Below the pieces are notes generated by a model. That model was not told where the DNA came from and did not search any database. It saw nothing but the letters and a program-made list of their open reading frames with translations. From Elusimicrobia bacterium RIFCSPLOWO2_01_FULL_59_12 (GTDB lineage: Bacteria > Elusimicrobiota > Elusimicrobia > 2-01-FULL-59-12), in assembly GCA_001800075.1 (NCBI GenBank), contig MGUR01000014.1, forward strand, positions 18,034 to 51,000: a stretch of DNA of 32,967 nucleotides. Reading direction: 5' to 3'. Every line of letters begins with the position of its first letter. The first letter of the stretch is position 1. The position numbers and the translations under genes are program-made. This document shows, piece by piece, positions 23,477 through 30,696 of this stretch.

Positions 23477-23544
23477 GTCATTCCCGCGCAAGCGGGAATC
23501 CAGTGTCGTCAAAGCCTCTGGACCCCCGCTTTCGCGGGGGTGAC
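23477..23544. repeat. palindromic repeat, family A copy 4 (paired), inside the respiratory operon
   Basis: It starts GTCATTCCCGC and ends GCGGGGGTGAC, with hairpins CCCGCgcaaGCGGG and CCCCCGCTTTCGCGGGGG joined by TCCAG/CTGGA. It fills the gap between cytochrome b and the pentahaem cytochrome, so it is transcribed if the genes share an RNA. Confidence 0.85.
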
Positions 23545-23556
23545 GGTTTATGATCT

Positions 23557-24852
23557 ATGTATAGGAAACTTTTCTTCTGGGGCAACGTGGTCCTGTTCGT
23601 CCTTTTGATCCTGGCGATCGCCAAGGACACGTTCCGTCCCTGGATGCCCTATCAGCGCGCCTACCGCCGGATGCAGGCGGCGGCCGAAGCCGCACCGGAA
23701 GCGCGCCGGATCATTCTCGGCCGCCCGATCCAAATCAAACAGACGATTCTGACGGATCTGGGGGAGGTCGACCGCTGCATCACCTGCCACCAGGGGATGG
23801 ATCCGATCGCCACGCCGACCCTGGCCAACGCCTTCACGGACAACCCGCACAAGGCGCACCCGAGCGATTTTCTGAAGAACCATCCCCCCGAGACATTCGG
23901 CTGCGTGACCTGTCACCGCGGGCAAGGCCTGTCCACCACCTTTATCGACGCGGGCCACACGCCCCGCGACGAGGCTCAAAAAGCGGCGTGGAAGAAAAAA
24001 CATGGTTGGGAGCCCGCGGACCACTGGGAGTACCCGATGCTGACGGGTCCCTATCTCCAGGCGTCGTGCGTCAAGTGCCACGGGGACTTCGAAAGCCTTC
24101 ACGGTTTGGAGGCGGCGGTTCGGGGCAAGCGCTTATTGCGGGCGCACGGCTGCATGGGTTGTCACCAATGGCGGGGGGAGGGCGGTCCGGTCAGCGTGGA
24201 TCTGGCGGAGGAGACGGCGAACAAGCCGCTCTCCCGCATCGATTTTTCCAACACGGGGCTGGACCCGGAGGATCGGACGCTGTTGAACTGGATCCGCCTG
24301 CATTTTGTGAAGGACCCCTGGGCCCTGGTGCCGGGCGATCCGGCGGCCAAGTATAACGCCGAGCCAATCGCTCCCTCCGGCATGCCGGATTTCCGCGATG
24401 AACTCTCCGAAGAGGACGCCGCAGCGCTGACGACGTATATCCTTTCGGGCCAGTCCGCCAACATTCCGCACACCTATCATGTCAGCGGTCCGAAAGAGCC
24501 GACGTTCCAAAGCCTGAGATTCGGTTCCCGCGCGCAGGCCGGCAAATGGGTGTATGACCAATACGGCTGCGCCGGGTGCCACGGATTGAACGGGAAAGGC
24601 GGCCGCCGGAACTTCAATTACACTGGAGGGCTTGAACCCGCTTTGGTCAAGTCCGTAGCGACCTTCACGCGGGAGGAATTGCGCGAGAAGATCGAAGACG
24701 GCGTCATGGTGGTGACCAAAGAGGATCCCCAGGGGCCTACGCCGCCGTTGTACATGCCCCCGTGGAAAGATAAAATCAAAGGCGAAGAGATGGAAGCGCT
24801 TCTGGACTATTTATTCAGCATCGGTGAGAAACAAGAGGAATGGGGAGGATAA
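23557..24852 (+). CDS. membrane-anchored pentahaem cytochrome c
   Basis: A 431-residue periplasmic electron carrier with five CXXCH haem sites, beginning at Cys74 (CITCH), Cys116 (CVTCH), Cys171 (CVKCH), Cys199 (CMGCH) and Cys338 (CAGCH). The N-terminus is one uncleaved membrane helix (LFFWGNVVLFVLLILAIA, about 5-22). The C-terminal part around Cys338 looks like a mono-haem class I domain: YGCAGCHGLNGKGG, then MPPWKDKIKGEEMEALLDYLFSIG with a likely Met ligand. The front four haems form a separate unit. By position after Rieske and cytochrome b it most likely replaces cytochrome c1/f as acceptor. ATG 23557 follows the repeat by 12 bases with no obvious Shine-Dalgarno sequence. No exact family recognised. 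Confidence 0.88.
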   Translation: MYRKLFFWGNVVLFVLLILAIAKDTFRPWMPYQRAYRRMQAAAEAAPEARRIILGRPIQIKQTILTDLGEVDRCITCHQGMDPIATPTLANAFTDNPHKAHPSDFLKNHPPETFGCVTCHRGQGLSTTFIDAGHTPRDEAQKAAWKKKHGWEPADHWEYPMLTGPYLQASCVKCHGDFESLHGLEAAVRGKRLLRAHGCMGCHQWRGEGGPVSVDLAEETANKPLSRIDFSNTGLDPEDRTLLNWIRLHFVKDPWALVPGDPAAKYNAEPIAPSGMPDFRDELSEEDAAALTTYILSGQSANIPHTYHVSGPKEPTFQSLRFGSRAQAGKWVYDQYGCAGCHGLNGKGGRRNFNYTGGLEPALVKSVATFTREELREKIEDGVMVVTKEDPQGPTPPLYMPPWKDKIKGEEMEALLDYLFSIGEKQEEWGG

Positions 24853-24856
24853 TTCA

Positions 24857-25468
24857 ATGAGACGTTTTATGCGCGGGTCATGGGTTTTGGGATGGATCGG
24901 GGCTCTGGCGTGCCTCTCGGGCGGCGTATCGCGCCTTTCGGCGGAAGACACCGCCGCGGCCCCGAGTGCCTCGTATGAAGCGGAGAAGGCCAAAGCGCTG
25001 GCCAACCCGTACCCCAACGATTTTGGACCGACCCTCATCGACGCGTCGAAATACCCGGCCGAAATCCAGGCCACGTACAAAACCCTTCTGACCGTCAAAT
25101 GCGCGCGGTGCCACCAAGCCTCCCGGCCGTTGAACTCCCAGTTCCTCGAACCCTACGGGACCAAGGCCGAGAAGGCCGCCAAGCTGGTCGAGTGGAAGCA
25201 GAAAAATCCCGAGATCTTCAAAGACAGGGCTGTCTGGCAGCCGGAAGCGAATATTTGGGAGCGCTACGTGAAGCGCATGATGGCCAAGCCGGGGTGCAAC
25301 ATCCAGCCCGCGGAGGGCAGGAAAATCTGGCAGTTCCTGACCTACGATTCCGAGCAGCGGAAAACCGGCGCCAACGCGGCCGGCTGGGAAAAGCAGCGCC
25401 GCCAGCTCCTCGCGGATTTCAAAGCCAAGCACCCGGCCCGTTACAACGAGCTGTTCGAAACGCGCTGA
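24857..25468 (+). CDS. exported monohaem cytochrome c
   Basis: A 203-residue product with a signal peptide (MRRFMRGSWVLGWIGALACLSGGVSRLSA, cleavage likely before EDT) and one haem site, Cys82-ARC-His86. The sixth ligand may be one of the methionines in KRMMAKPGC (about 140). GRKIWQFLTYDS after it resembles the closing helix of class I cytochromes. The rest is charged and helical (WKQKNPEIFKDR; KQRRQLLADFKAKHPARY). It probably acts as a mobile or bc-bound electron carrier in the periplasm. ATG 24857 has a strong GGGGAGG eight bases ahead, in the end of the pentahaem gene, and is only four bases after that gene's stop. An upstream in-frame start at 24824 is rejected because it would spoil the signal peptide. 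Confidence 0.85.
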   Translation: MRRFMRGSWVLGWIGALACLSGGVSRLSAEDTAAAPSASYEAEKAKALANPYPNDFGPTLIDASKYPAEIQATYKTLLTVKCARCHQASRPLNSQFLEPYGTKAEKAAKLVEWKQKNPEIFKDRAVWQPEANIWERYVKRMMAKPGCNIQPAEGRKIWQFLTYDSEQRKTGANAAGWEKQRRQLLADFKAKHPARYNELFETR

Positions 25469-25540
25469 CGTTCAACCCCCTCCCCCGGTTGTTTTAGGTA
25501 GTGAATTTCGTCGAGATACCTGCTATAACAGGACCCACAG

Positions 25541-26836
25541 ATGGCTGATGAAAAGTTTGACAGCATTGTCGTAGGCGCCGGCCCGGCGGGCGTGTCCGCA
25601 GCCCTCACCATGGCCCAGGCGGGCCTGAACGTGGCGCTTCTGGAACGCGGCGAATACGCCGGGGCCAAAAACGTCCAGGGCGCGGTGCTTTATTCCAAAA
25701 TGCTGGAGGATGTCGTTCCGGAGTTCTGGAAGGACGCGCCGCTGGAACGCGCGATCGTGGAAGAACGGCTCTGGGTGTTGACGGAGGATTCCGGCATCCA
25801 GGTCGGCTACAAATCCGCCAAGTACAACAGCGTCCCCGCCAACTGCTACACCATCATCCGCGTCGAGTTCGACAAATGGTTCGCCAAGAAGGCGGAAGCG
25901 GCCGGCGTGACGCTGATCACCGGCGTGACGGTCGACGACGTGCTGAAGAAGGACGGCGATATCATCGGCGTGAAAACCACGGAGGGCGACCGGCTGTTGG
26001 CCGATGTGGTCATCGCCTGCGATGGGGCCAATTCCATCATTTCCCAGAAGGCGGGCCTGCACCGGGAGTGGAAGCCGGAAGAAGTCGCCCTGGGCGTCAA
26101 AGAGGTGCTTTTTCTTCCTCGGGAAAAAATCGAAGACCGTTTTAATCTGGAAGGCGATCAGGGGAGCACCACCGAAATGCTGGGGGATATCACCCAGGGG
26201 ATGCTGGGGTATGCGTTTCTCTACACCAACAAGGAGTCGCTGGCGCTCGGCGTGGGTTGCGCCGTCGATGATTTTCAGCGCACCCGTATCAAGCCTTACG
26301 AGTTGCTGGAAGAGATCAAACGCCATCCGATGATCCGGCGGCTGATCGCCGGGTCCAAGACCCTGGAATATTCAGCCCACTTGATCCCCGAAGGGGGCTA
26401 CAACTCCATGCCGCCGCTTTATACGGGCGGGATGCTCTTGGCCGGGGACGCGGCCCAGATGATCAATCCGACGCATCGCGAAGGGTCCAATTTGGCGATG
26501 GCATCCGGCAAGCTGGCGGCCGAAACCGTGATCGAAGCGAAAAAGCGCAACAACTACTCCGCCCGATCCCTGGGGCTCTATCGCAAGAAGCTGGAAGAGT
26601 CATTCGTTTTGAAGGACATGGACGATCACAAGGATATCGAGGAAAAAGTCCGCCAGAACCGGGATATCATGACAATCTACCCCAAGCTGGCGTGCGAGTC
26701 CGCGCATGAATATTTCATTGTGGACGGGCTTCCGAAACGCGACCATCAACGGCGCATCATCCGGCGCATCCGCCGGCAGCGCGGCATTTTCCAGATGATC
26801 AAAGACTTCATGAGTTTAAGGCACGCGATCGGGTAG
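25541..26836 (+). CDS. fixC: FixC-like ETF:quinone oxidoreductase flavoprotein
   Basis: An FAD protein of 431 residues, the FixC length. It passes electrons from electron-transfer flavoprotein to the quinone pool at the membrane surface. It shows the FAD-binding VVGAGPAGVSAALTMAQAG (about 10-28) and LLERGEYAGAKNVQGAVLY. ADVVIACDGANSIISQKAGL comes in the middle, and the second FAD motif GGMLLAGDAAQMINPTHREGSNLAMASG follows. The C-terminus has RHAIG. There is no fused 4Fe-4S domain; that part is supplied by the FixX-like gene after it, as in fixABCX operons. The fixA/fixB (ETF) genes are not in the window. Adjacent placement to a bc complex suggests respiration rather than nitrogen fixation. 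The gap before it (72 bases) shows no clear promoter. Confidence 0.9.
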   Translation: MADEKFDSIVVGAGPAGVSAALTMAQAGLNVALLERGEYAGAKNVQGAVLYSKMLEDVVPEFWKDAPLERAIVEERLWVLTEDSGIQVGYKSAKYNSVPANCYTIIRVEFDKWFAKKAEAAGVTLITGVTVDDVLKKDGDIIGVKTTEGDRLLADVVIACDGANSIISQKAGLHREWKPEEVALGVKEVLFLPREKIEDRFNLEGDQGSTTEMLGDITQGMLGYAFLYTNKESLALGVGCAVDDFQRTRIKPYELLEEIKRHPMIRRLIAGSKTLEYSAHLIPEGGYNSMPPLYTGGMLLAGDAAQMINPTHREGSNLAMASGKLAAETVIEAKKRNNYSARSLGLYRKKLEESFVLKDMDDHKDIEEKVRQNRDIMTIYPKLACESAHEYFIVDGLPKRDHQRRIIRRIRRQRGIFQMIKDFMSLRHAIG

Positions 26837-26844
26837 TCTTATTC

Positions 26845-26918
26845 GTCATTCCCGCGAAAGCGGGAATCCAGCGTCTTTAAACGCCGCTGGATCCCCGCTA
26901 ACTACATGCGGGGATGAC
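26845..26918. repeat. palindromic repeat, family A copy 5 (paired), between fixC and fixX
   Basis: The hairpins TTCCCGCgaaaGCGGGAA and ATCCCCGC/GCGGGGAT are linked by CCAGCG/CGCTGG, with outer GTCAT/ATGAC. It begins eight bases after the fixC stop. Likely transcribed within the operon. Confidence 0.88.
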
Positions 26919-26933
26919 AGCTTGTGAGGAACT

Positions 26934-27233
26934 ATGGCTGAAGAACCCAAACCGATGTCCCTGGAAGACAAATTAGGCCTGCTGACGTATAAAAACGACC
27001 ACCAGACCCACATCAAGCTGCTGGACGCCAATGTCTGCCTGAAATGCCCCGACAAACCCTGCGCGACGGGGTGCCCGGCGGGCGTGTATGTCTGGGACGA
27101 GCCGCAGAAGAAAATCGTGGTGTCCTATGAAAACTGCATCGAGTGCGGCGCGGCCCGGATGCTCTGCCCGTACAACAATATCGAGTGGCAACCGCCCCGG
27201 GGCGGCTTCGGGGTGTCGTACAAATATGGATGA
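26934..27233 (+). CDS. fixX: FixX-like ferredoxin, partner of FixC
   Basis: A 99-residue ferredoxin-like protein equal in size to FixX, which holds the 4Fe-4S centre needed by FixC to pass electrons to quinone. Cysteine pattern: VCLKCPDKPCATGCPAGVY near residues 34-50 and NCIECGAARMLCPYNN near 67-82. The second cluster site carries the CIECG and LCP spacing typical of the ETF:QO iron-sulphur domain, and the ending GGFGVSYKYG also matches FixX (family 'P.GG.Gv.yrfG'). GTGAGGAACT before ATG 26934 contains a usable ribosome site. Separation from fixC by a repeat is unusual, but the pair belongs together functionally. Confidence 0.92.
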   Translation: MAEEPKPMSLEDKLGLLTYKNDHQTHIKLLDANVCLKCPDKPCATGCPAGVYVWDEPQKKIVVSYENCIECGAARMLCPYNNIEWQPPRGGFGVSYKYG

Positions 27234-27236
27234 AAA

Positions 27237-27321
27237 GGAATAGCAAGGAATATCATGGAAGATCACGGAAAAAGATAGTCCCTCCTAGTCCATTCTATTC
27301 CTTGATAGTCCCTGTTCTTCC
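27237..27321. repeat. inverted repeat with arms of ~10-base words, before the NifU-like gene
   Basis: The left arm 27237-27260 (GGAATAGCAAGGAAT...) pairs with 27298-27321 (TTCCTTGATAGTCCC...) at 19 of 24 positions. Both arms, and the bases between, are made of near-repeats of about ten bases (GGAATAtc, GGAAGAtc, GGAAAAAG; TAGTCCCTCC, TAGTCCATTC). It ends nine bases before the next start codon. Confidence 0.65.
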
Positions 27322-27330
27322 CTGAGATTT

Positions 27331-27621
27331 ATGAGCGAATCCTCCGCAGTTCCATCGCCACGACCCCCAAAACACTTTACGCCCGCAGAGATTGCGGAGT
27401 TGAAAGTCCGCGTGGAAGCCGTGCTGGACAAGATCCGCCCGGCGATCCGGATGGACGGCGGAGACGTGGATCTGGTGGATATCACGCCCGATGGCGTCGC
27501 GGTGGTCCAGTTGACGGGTCATTGCGAGACCTGTTCGCTCTCGCCGATGACCATGAAGCTGGGCGTGGAACGGATGATCGCGGAAGAAGTGCCGGAAATT
27601 ACCGGAGTGGAATCAGTCTAG
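27331..27621 (+). CDS. NifU C-terminal domain protein, Fe-S cluster scaffold/carrier
   Basis: A 96-residue Nfu-type protein that carries and delivers Fe-S clusters to target proteins. The domain spans about residues 18-95: AELKVRVEAVLDKIRPAIRMDGGDVDLVDI, then VVQLTGHCETCSLSPMTMKLGVERMI. The conserved cluster-binding CXXC is CETC, and IxGVxxV is kept as EITGVESV. The Pro-rich start (SSAVPSPRPPKHF) is not conserved. ATG 27331 follows a word-like hairpin by nine bases and has no clear Shine-Dalgarno sequence. As the last plus-strand gene of the respiratory block it may serve the Rieske and FixX proteins, which is inference from position. It converges on the minus-strand gene that follows. Confidence 0.93.
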   Translation: MSESSAVPSPRPPKHFTPAEIAELKVRVEAVLDKIRPAIRMDGGDVDLVDITPDGVAVVQLTGHCETCSLSPMTMKLGVERMIAEEVPEITGVESV

Positions 27622-27668
27622 CGGCAACGTGATAACGCTTTTCCCTTACCACGGTGTCACTTTGCCGC
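27621..27668. terminator. imperfect inverted repeat between convergent genes, possible bidirectional terminator
   Basis: 27621-27637 (GCGGCAACGTGATAACG) pairs with 27652-27668 (CGGTGTCACTTTGCCGC) at 14 of 17 positions, with CTTTTCCC in the loop. The arm words resemble those before coaX. It covers both stop codons. No long T run is present, so termination is not certain. Confidence 0.5.
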
Positions 27669-28286
27669 GTTGCCCCGGCTGTAGCTCTTAAGCTCCTTCA
27701 CGTACTGCCCGCCGTCGTACTTAACCTGCCCCACGCCTTCCGCATACCACGCGTCTTCATCGATCACTTCCTTGCCGCGCTTCTCGTGATAATGCAGTTT
27801 GATGCAGTGAAATTTTCCCGCCGGGACGTCGATCTCTTCAAAGCCGACGACTTCCCCGTCGAAAATAATCGGTTTGTCCACCCACGCCACTTTTAAGCGG
27901 CCTTCCCAGTGGACCTTCGTCCCGGGTTGGAGCGGGTAGATGACCCGCGGCACGGCCGGCGTAAACCGGGTGAATACCTCAGGCGTGTAGCCTTTGCTGA
28001 GTCCCAGTTTGTAGATAAAAATGCCCTTTTCCGACCGGGTCAGGAACTCCCGCATCTTCCCGCGTTTGTCCTTCTGTGTCAGGATCATTCCGGACTGTCC
28101 CTTTTCCTCCCAGGAACCTTCCACAACGACTTTCATCGTAAAGCGGTCTTTTTTTTCTTTGTTCAGGGTGTCGTATTCCCAGGAAAATCCTTTTTCCAGA
28201 GGAAAGTAAGAGTCGCTAGGAGCCTTCTCCGCCCAACCCGATGCGAGAACCCCGAACATCAGCCCCATCACCACAAGCCGTTTCAT
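27657..28286 (-). CDS. exported protein of unknown function
   Basis: A 209-residue product. MKRLVVMGLMFGVLASGWA is a signal peptide (cleavage likely before EKAPSD), so it is periplasmic or outer-membrane associated. The mature part starts YFPLEKGFSWEYD and alternates beta strands with charged turns (RFTMKVVVEGSWEEKGQSGMIL). It includes PVIYPLQP-like text (VPRVIYPLQPGTKVHWEGR), VDVPAGKFHCIKLHY and DAWYAEGVGQVKY. This layout is seen in lipocalin-like or DUF3108-like periplasmic proteins of many Gram-negatives, where 'vpaG.f.c.k...' and 'W.a.GvG.Vk' recur. I offer that only as a resemblance. Start is ATG at 28286; a longer frame to 28373 runs through a repeat and is rejected. A perfect TATAAT lies just seven bases upstream. 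Confidence 0.7.
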   Translation of the reverse strand: MKRLVVMGLMFGVLASGWAEKAPSDSYFPLEKGFSWEYDTLNKEKKDRFTMKVVVEGSWEEKGQSGMILTQKDKRGKMREFLTRSEKGIFIYKLGLSKGYTPEVFTRFTPAVPRVIYPLQPGTKVHWEGRLKVAWVDKPIIFDGEVVGFEEIDVPAGKFHCIKLHYHEKRGKEVIDEDAWYAEGVGQVKYDGGQYVKELKSYSRGNAAK

Positions 28287-28292
28287 GGGTGG

Positions 28293-28298
28293 ATTATA
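28293..28298 (-). promoter_or_regulatory. candidate -10 box (TATAAT), possibly giving a leaderless message
   Basis: TATAAT on the minus strand ends six bases before the start codon's first base. Transcription would then begin at or next to the ATG, leaving no room for a ribosome-binding site. No good -35 box is visible; the expected region lies inside repeat copy 6. Confidence 0.4.
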
Positions 28299-28310
28299 CC
28301 TTCCCAGGTT

Positions 28311-28426
28311 GTCATCCCCGCAAGTCGTTAGCGGGGATCCAGTCCCGGCCGACGCTGGATTCCCGCCCTCCACACGACTGGGCGTGCGCGCTGGAAGTGT
28401 GGCGTGCGCGCTTTCGCGGGAATGAC
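28311..28426. repeat. palindromic repeat, family A copy 6 (enlarged)
   Basis: It starts GTCATCCCCGC and ends CGCGGGAATGAC like the others, but is 116 bases long. Its centre carries a 20-base direct repeat beginning GGCGTGCGCGCT (28381 and 28401), apparently a local duplication. It lies between the divergent exported-protein gene and the motor operon. Confidence 0.8.
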
Positions 28427-28522
28427 GACTTCATTTGTATCTATAAATAGATGCGTTTATTGCTGTAAAAGTTTTGTTACGTCATTGAAACCGGGGGGGT
28501 CGGGGGCTAGACTTGTCACGAA

Positions 28523-30424
28523 ATGAAAACTAGTCCAAAAATAAGGCTGGTTCTCACTTCAGCCATGTCCCTGTGGCTGGGGGCGGGCGTGATGCTGCCC
28601 GCCGCCGAAACGCAATCCCCCGACATGCAGCTCCTGGAGCAGGAATCCAAGTTTGAGCGTGAAAAAACGCAGTACCTCCAGGATAACGTTCTCGACAAGA
28701 TCCTTGGGCCGGGCAAGGCGGTCGTGATCGTGGATGTGGAGATGGGGCTGGAAAGCCGCGCCACCGAGATGGGCATGGGCAAGAGCAAGAGCGACAAGAA
28801 GAAGAACGAAAGCGAAGACGGCGGCGGCCCCGTCGCTCCTTCCCGCGTGCTGGTCCCCGGGGTCCCGATGCCGAGGTCGGTCGCCCAGATCGAGGAAGAC
28901 CGCGGCGGTTCCATGCAGGAAGCCGGCGGGCAGATGCAGCAGAAAAAGCTGGACGTGCGCACCACGATCAAGAAGCTGCTGGTGACGGTCCTTTACGACA
29001 AACGCGTGCCGTCGGACAAGCTCCAAGCGGTGAAGCAGGCGATCATCGCGCTGTTGAAAGTCACCGAGTCTCAGATGGTGTTTACGCCGACGACCTTCAC
29101 GGAAACGGTCTGGGAGCAGGTCCTCACCCCCAAGTGGATCATTCCGCTCGCGCTGGCGTTGTGGCTGCTGCTTTTTTTGTGGGGGCCGGTGGCCAGTTTT
29201 TTCCGCCGTCTGAACAGGGCGCTTGAAGACAAGACCCAGATGATCACGCAGACGACCCAGATGAAGCAGGAGAGCGAATCATCCGAAGAGGCCGAAGCCG
29301 AAGGCGAAGGGGGGGGCGGCGGGGGCGGCGGTCTCGGTGAAGGGGGAGAGCTTCTCGAGGAAGAAAAGAAAGAGGGTGAGGACGAGATGAAAAAATTCGA
29401 GCCGTTCAAGTATGTCAACCCGGAAAACTTGAAGCGCCTGGCGTATCTGATCCGCAAGGAGGAACCCTGGATCATCGCTCTGGTGCTCTCCTACCTCAAA
29501 CCGGAGTTTGCCAAAGAAGTGCTCGGCTCCATGCCTCCCGAACTCCAGGCGCGCGTCGCGATCGAAACCGCCACCATCCGGCAAACCTCTCTGGAGCAGG
29601 TCATGTCCATCGACGACTACATCAAGAAAAAGATCGATTTTGTCCTCGGCGGCCTTGAGAATCTGCTGAAGATCATGGACGAAGCCGACAAAACGACCCG
29701 GGAGACGATCTTAGAGTATTTGAAGAACGAAAAACCCCAGCTGTACGAGCGGGTCCGCGAGGAGGTCGTCCTGTTTGAAGATCTGCTCAAGTTCCCCGAC
29801 GCCGCCATCCAGATCATCGTTCGGGAAGTCGGCACGGAGTCCCTGGCCCGCGCGTTGAAAGGGGCGTCCCCCGATTACCTGAACAAGTTCTTCCTCAACA
29901 TGTCGGCGGGCGCGGCCGCCCTCCTGAAGGAGTCCATGGACTATGGCCGTCCGTTAACGCCCGAACAGATTGACGAAGAGCGCAAGAAGTTGATGGATGC
30001 CGTTTCGAAAGCGGAGCGTGACGGGAAAATCAACGTCCGGAAGCGGCGCAAAATGAGCATGTTGGAGGGTGAAGAAGCGGTGGAGGACTCCATGTCCTCG
30101 GTTCAATTGGGACAGACCAAATCATCCGGGACGCCCGCAACGCCGCAGGGAGACCCCCAGCAGGCGGCGGAGCACTTTCAGACAGGGATGGCCTTCTATC
30201 AGCAGGGCCAGTACGCCGAGGCCATTCAAAGCTTTCACTATGCCCTCCAGGCCCAGCCCAATCAGTGGCAGGTTTATCAATACCTGGGAGCGGCCTACTA
30301 CGCCCAGGGGATGGGGACTCAGGCGATGGGGGCCTACGAGCGGATGCTGGAGTTGAACCCCAACGACCCCGGCCTGCGCGACTGGGTCAATCAATTGAAG
30401 GCGCAGCAGGGGGCCGCCCGGTGA
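28523..30424 (+). CDS. FliF C-terminal-like / FliG / TPR fusion protein, membrane-anchored motor rotor protein
   Basis: A 633-residue fusion. Residues 1-31 are an export signal or first membrane helix (MKTSPKIRLVLTSAMSLWLGAGVMLPAA). Residues about 35-200 resemble the FliF C-terminal periplasmic region: NVLDKILGPGKAVVIVDVEM, a charged low-complexity loop, then TIKKLLVTVLYDKRVPSDKLQAVKQAI. A membrane helix follows (205-223, WIIPLALALWLLLFLWGPV). After an acidic, Gly-rich linker (about 245-290) come FliG middle and C-terminal domains (293-502): NLKRLAYLIRKEEPWIIALVLSYL, LFEDLLKFPDAAIQIIVREV, ALKGASPDYLNKFFLNMS. Two TPRs end it (about 545-625; GMAFYQQGQYAEAIQSF). The FliF ring-building domains and FliG N-domain are absent. 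FlbD, MotA and MotB follow, so it is the likely torque partner. Some charged FliG-C positions are not conserved. Confidence 0.85.
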   Translation: MKTSPKIRLVLTSAMSLWLGAGVMLPAAETQSPDMQLLEQESKFEREKTQYLQDNVLDKILGPGKAVVIVDVEMGLESRATEMGMGKSKSDKKKNESEDGGGPVAPSRVLVPGVPMPRSVAQIEEDRGGSMQEAGGQMQQKKLDVRTTIKKLLVTVLYDKRVPSDKLQAVKQAIIALLKVTESQMVFTPTTFTETVWEQVLTPKWIIPLALALWLLLFLWGPVASFFRRLNRALEDKTQMITQTTQMKQESESSEEAEAEGEGGGGGGGGLGEGGELLEEEKKEGEDEMKKFEPFKYVNPENLKRLAYLIRKEEPWIIALVLSYLKPEFAKEVLGSMPPELQARVAIETATIRQTSLEQVMSIDDYIKKKIDFVLGGLENLLKIMDEADKTTRETILEYLKNEKPQLYERVREEVVLFEDLLKFPDAAIQIIVREVGTESLARALKGASPDYLNKFFLNMSAGAAALLKESMDYGRPLTPEQIDEERKKLMDAVSKAERDGKINVRKRRKMSMLEGEEAVEDSMSSVQLGQTKSSGTPATPQGDPQQAAEHFQTGMAFYQQGQYAEAIQSFHYALQAQPNQWQVYQYLGAAYYAQGMGTQAMGAYERMLELNPNDPGLRDWVNQLKAQQGAAR

Positions 30425-30648
30425 TTCGACTGCATCGCTTGAACGGGGCGGAGATCGTGGTCAATGCGGAACTCATCGAGTCGGTGGAGGGGCTCCCCGA
30501 CACGGTCATCGCGCTGGCCACCGGCAACCGCCTGATCGTCAGGGAATCTGTCACGGGCGTCATTGAACGCATCGTGGAGTACCGCAAAACCGTTTACGCG
30601 GGAGCCGCGTACTCCCCTGAGTTGTTGAAAAGAGAGGCCCGCCACTGA
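30421..30648 (+). CDS. flbD: FlbD family flagellar protein
   Basis: FlbD is a small, flagellum-linked protein of unclear biochemical role, usually coded beside flgE, motA and motB in Gram-positives and spirochaetes. The 75-residue product matches: MIRLHRLNGAEIVVNAELIES, LPDTVIALATGNRLIVRESVTGVIERIVEYRK, where family consensus reads 'RLNG.e..lNadLIe.iE..PDT.i.L.nG...vVrE...evi..i..Y'. The start is GTG 30421, overlapping the fusion-gene stop (GTGA), so translation is coupled. The frame is open much further upstream inside the fusion gene, which I reject. Its presence ties this locus to a true flagellar ancestry, rather than to Tol/Exb-type motors, which lack FlbD. The C-terminal AGAAYSPELLKREARH is a poorly conserved tail. 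Confidence 0.88.
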   Translation: MIRLHRLNGAEIVVNAELIESVEGLPDTVIALATGNRLIVRESVTGVIERIVEYRKTVYAGAAYSPELLKREARH

Positions 30649-30696
30649 GTCGTTGGCGGGTCCGCCGATGCCGTACTGGCGGAAAGGAGAGCGAAC

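Noticed and set aside
21647..23512. A 621-residue open frame on the minus strand opposite the Rieske and cytochrome b genes
   Set aside because: It is a shadow of GC-rich coding sequence on the other strand. It is rich in His, Arg, Gln and Gly, has no motif, and the plus-strand genes are certain.
25541..27233. fixC/fixX as part of a nitrogen-fixation system
   Set aside because: No nif structural genes or fixA/fixB are in view, and the neighbours are a bc complex, so general ETF:quinone transfer is more likely.
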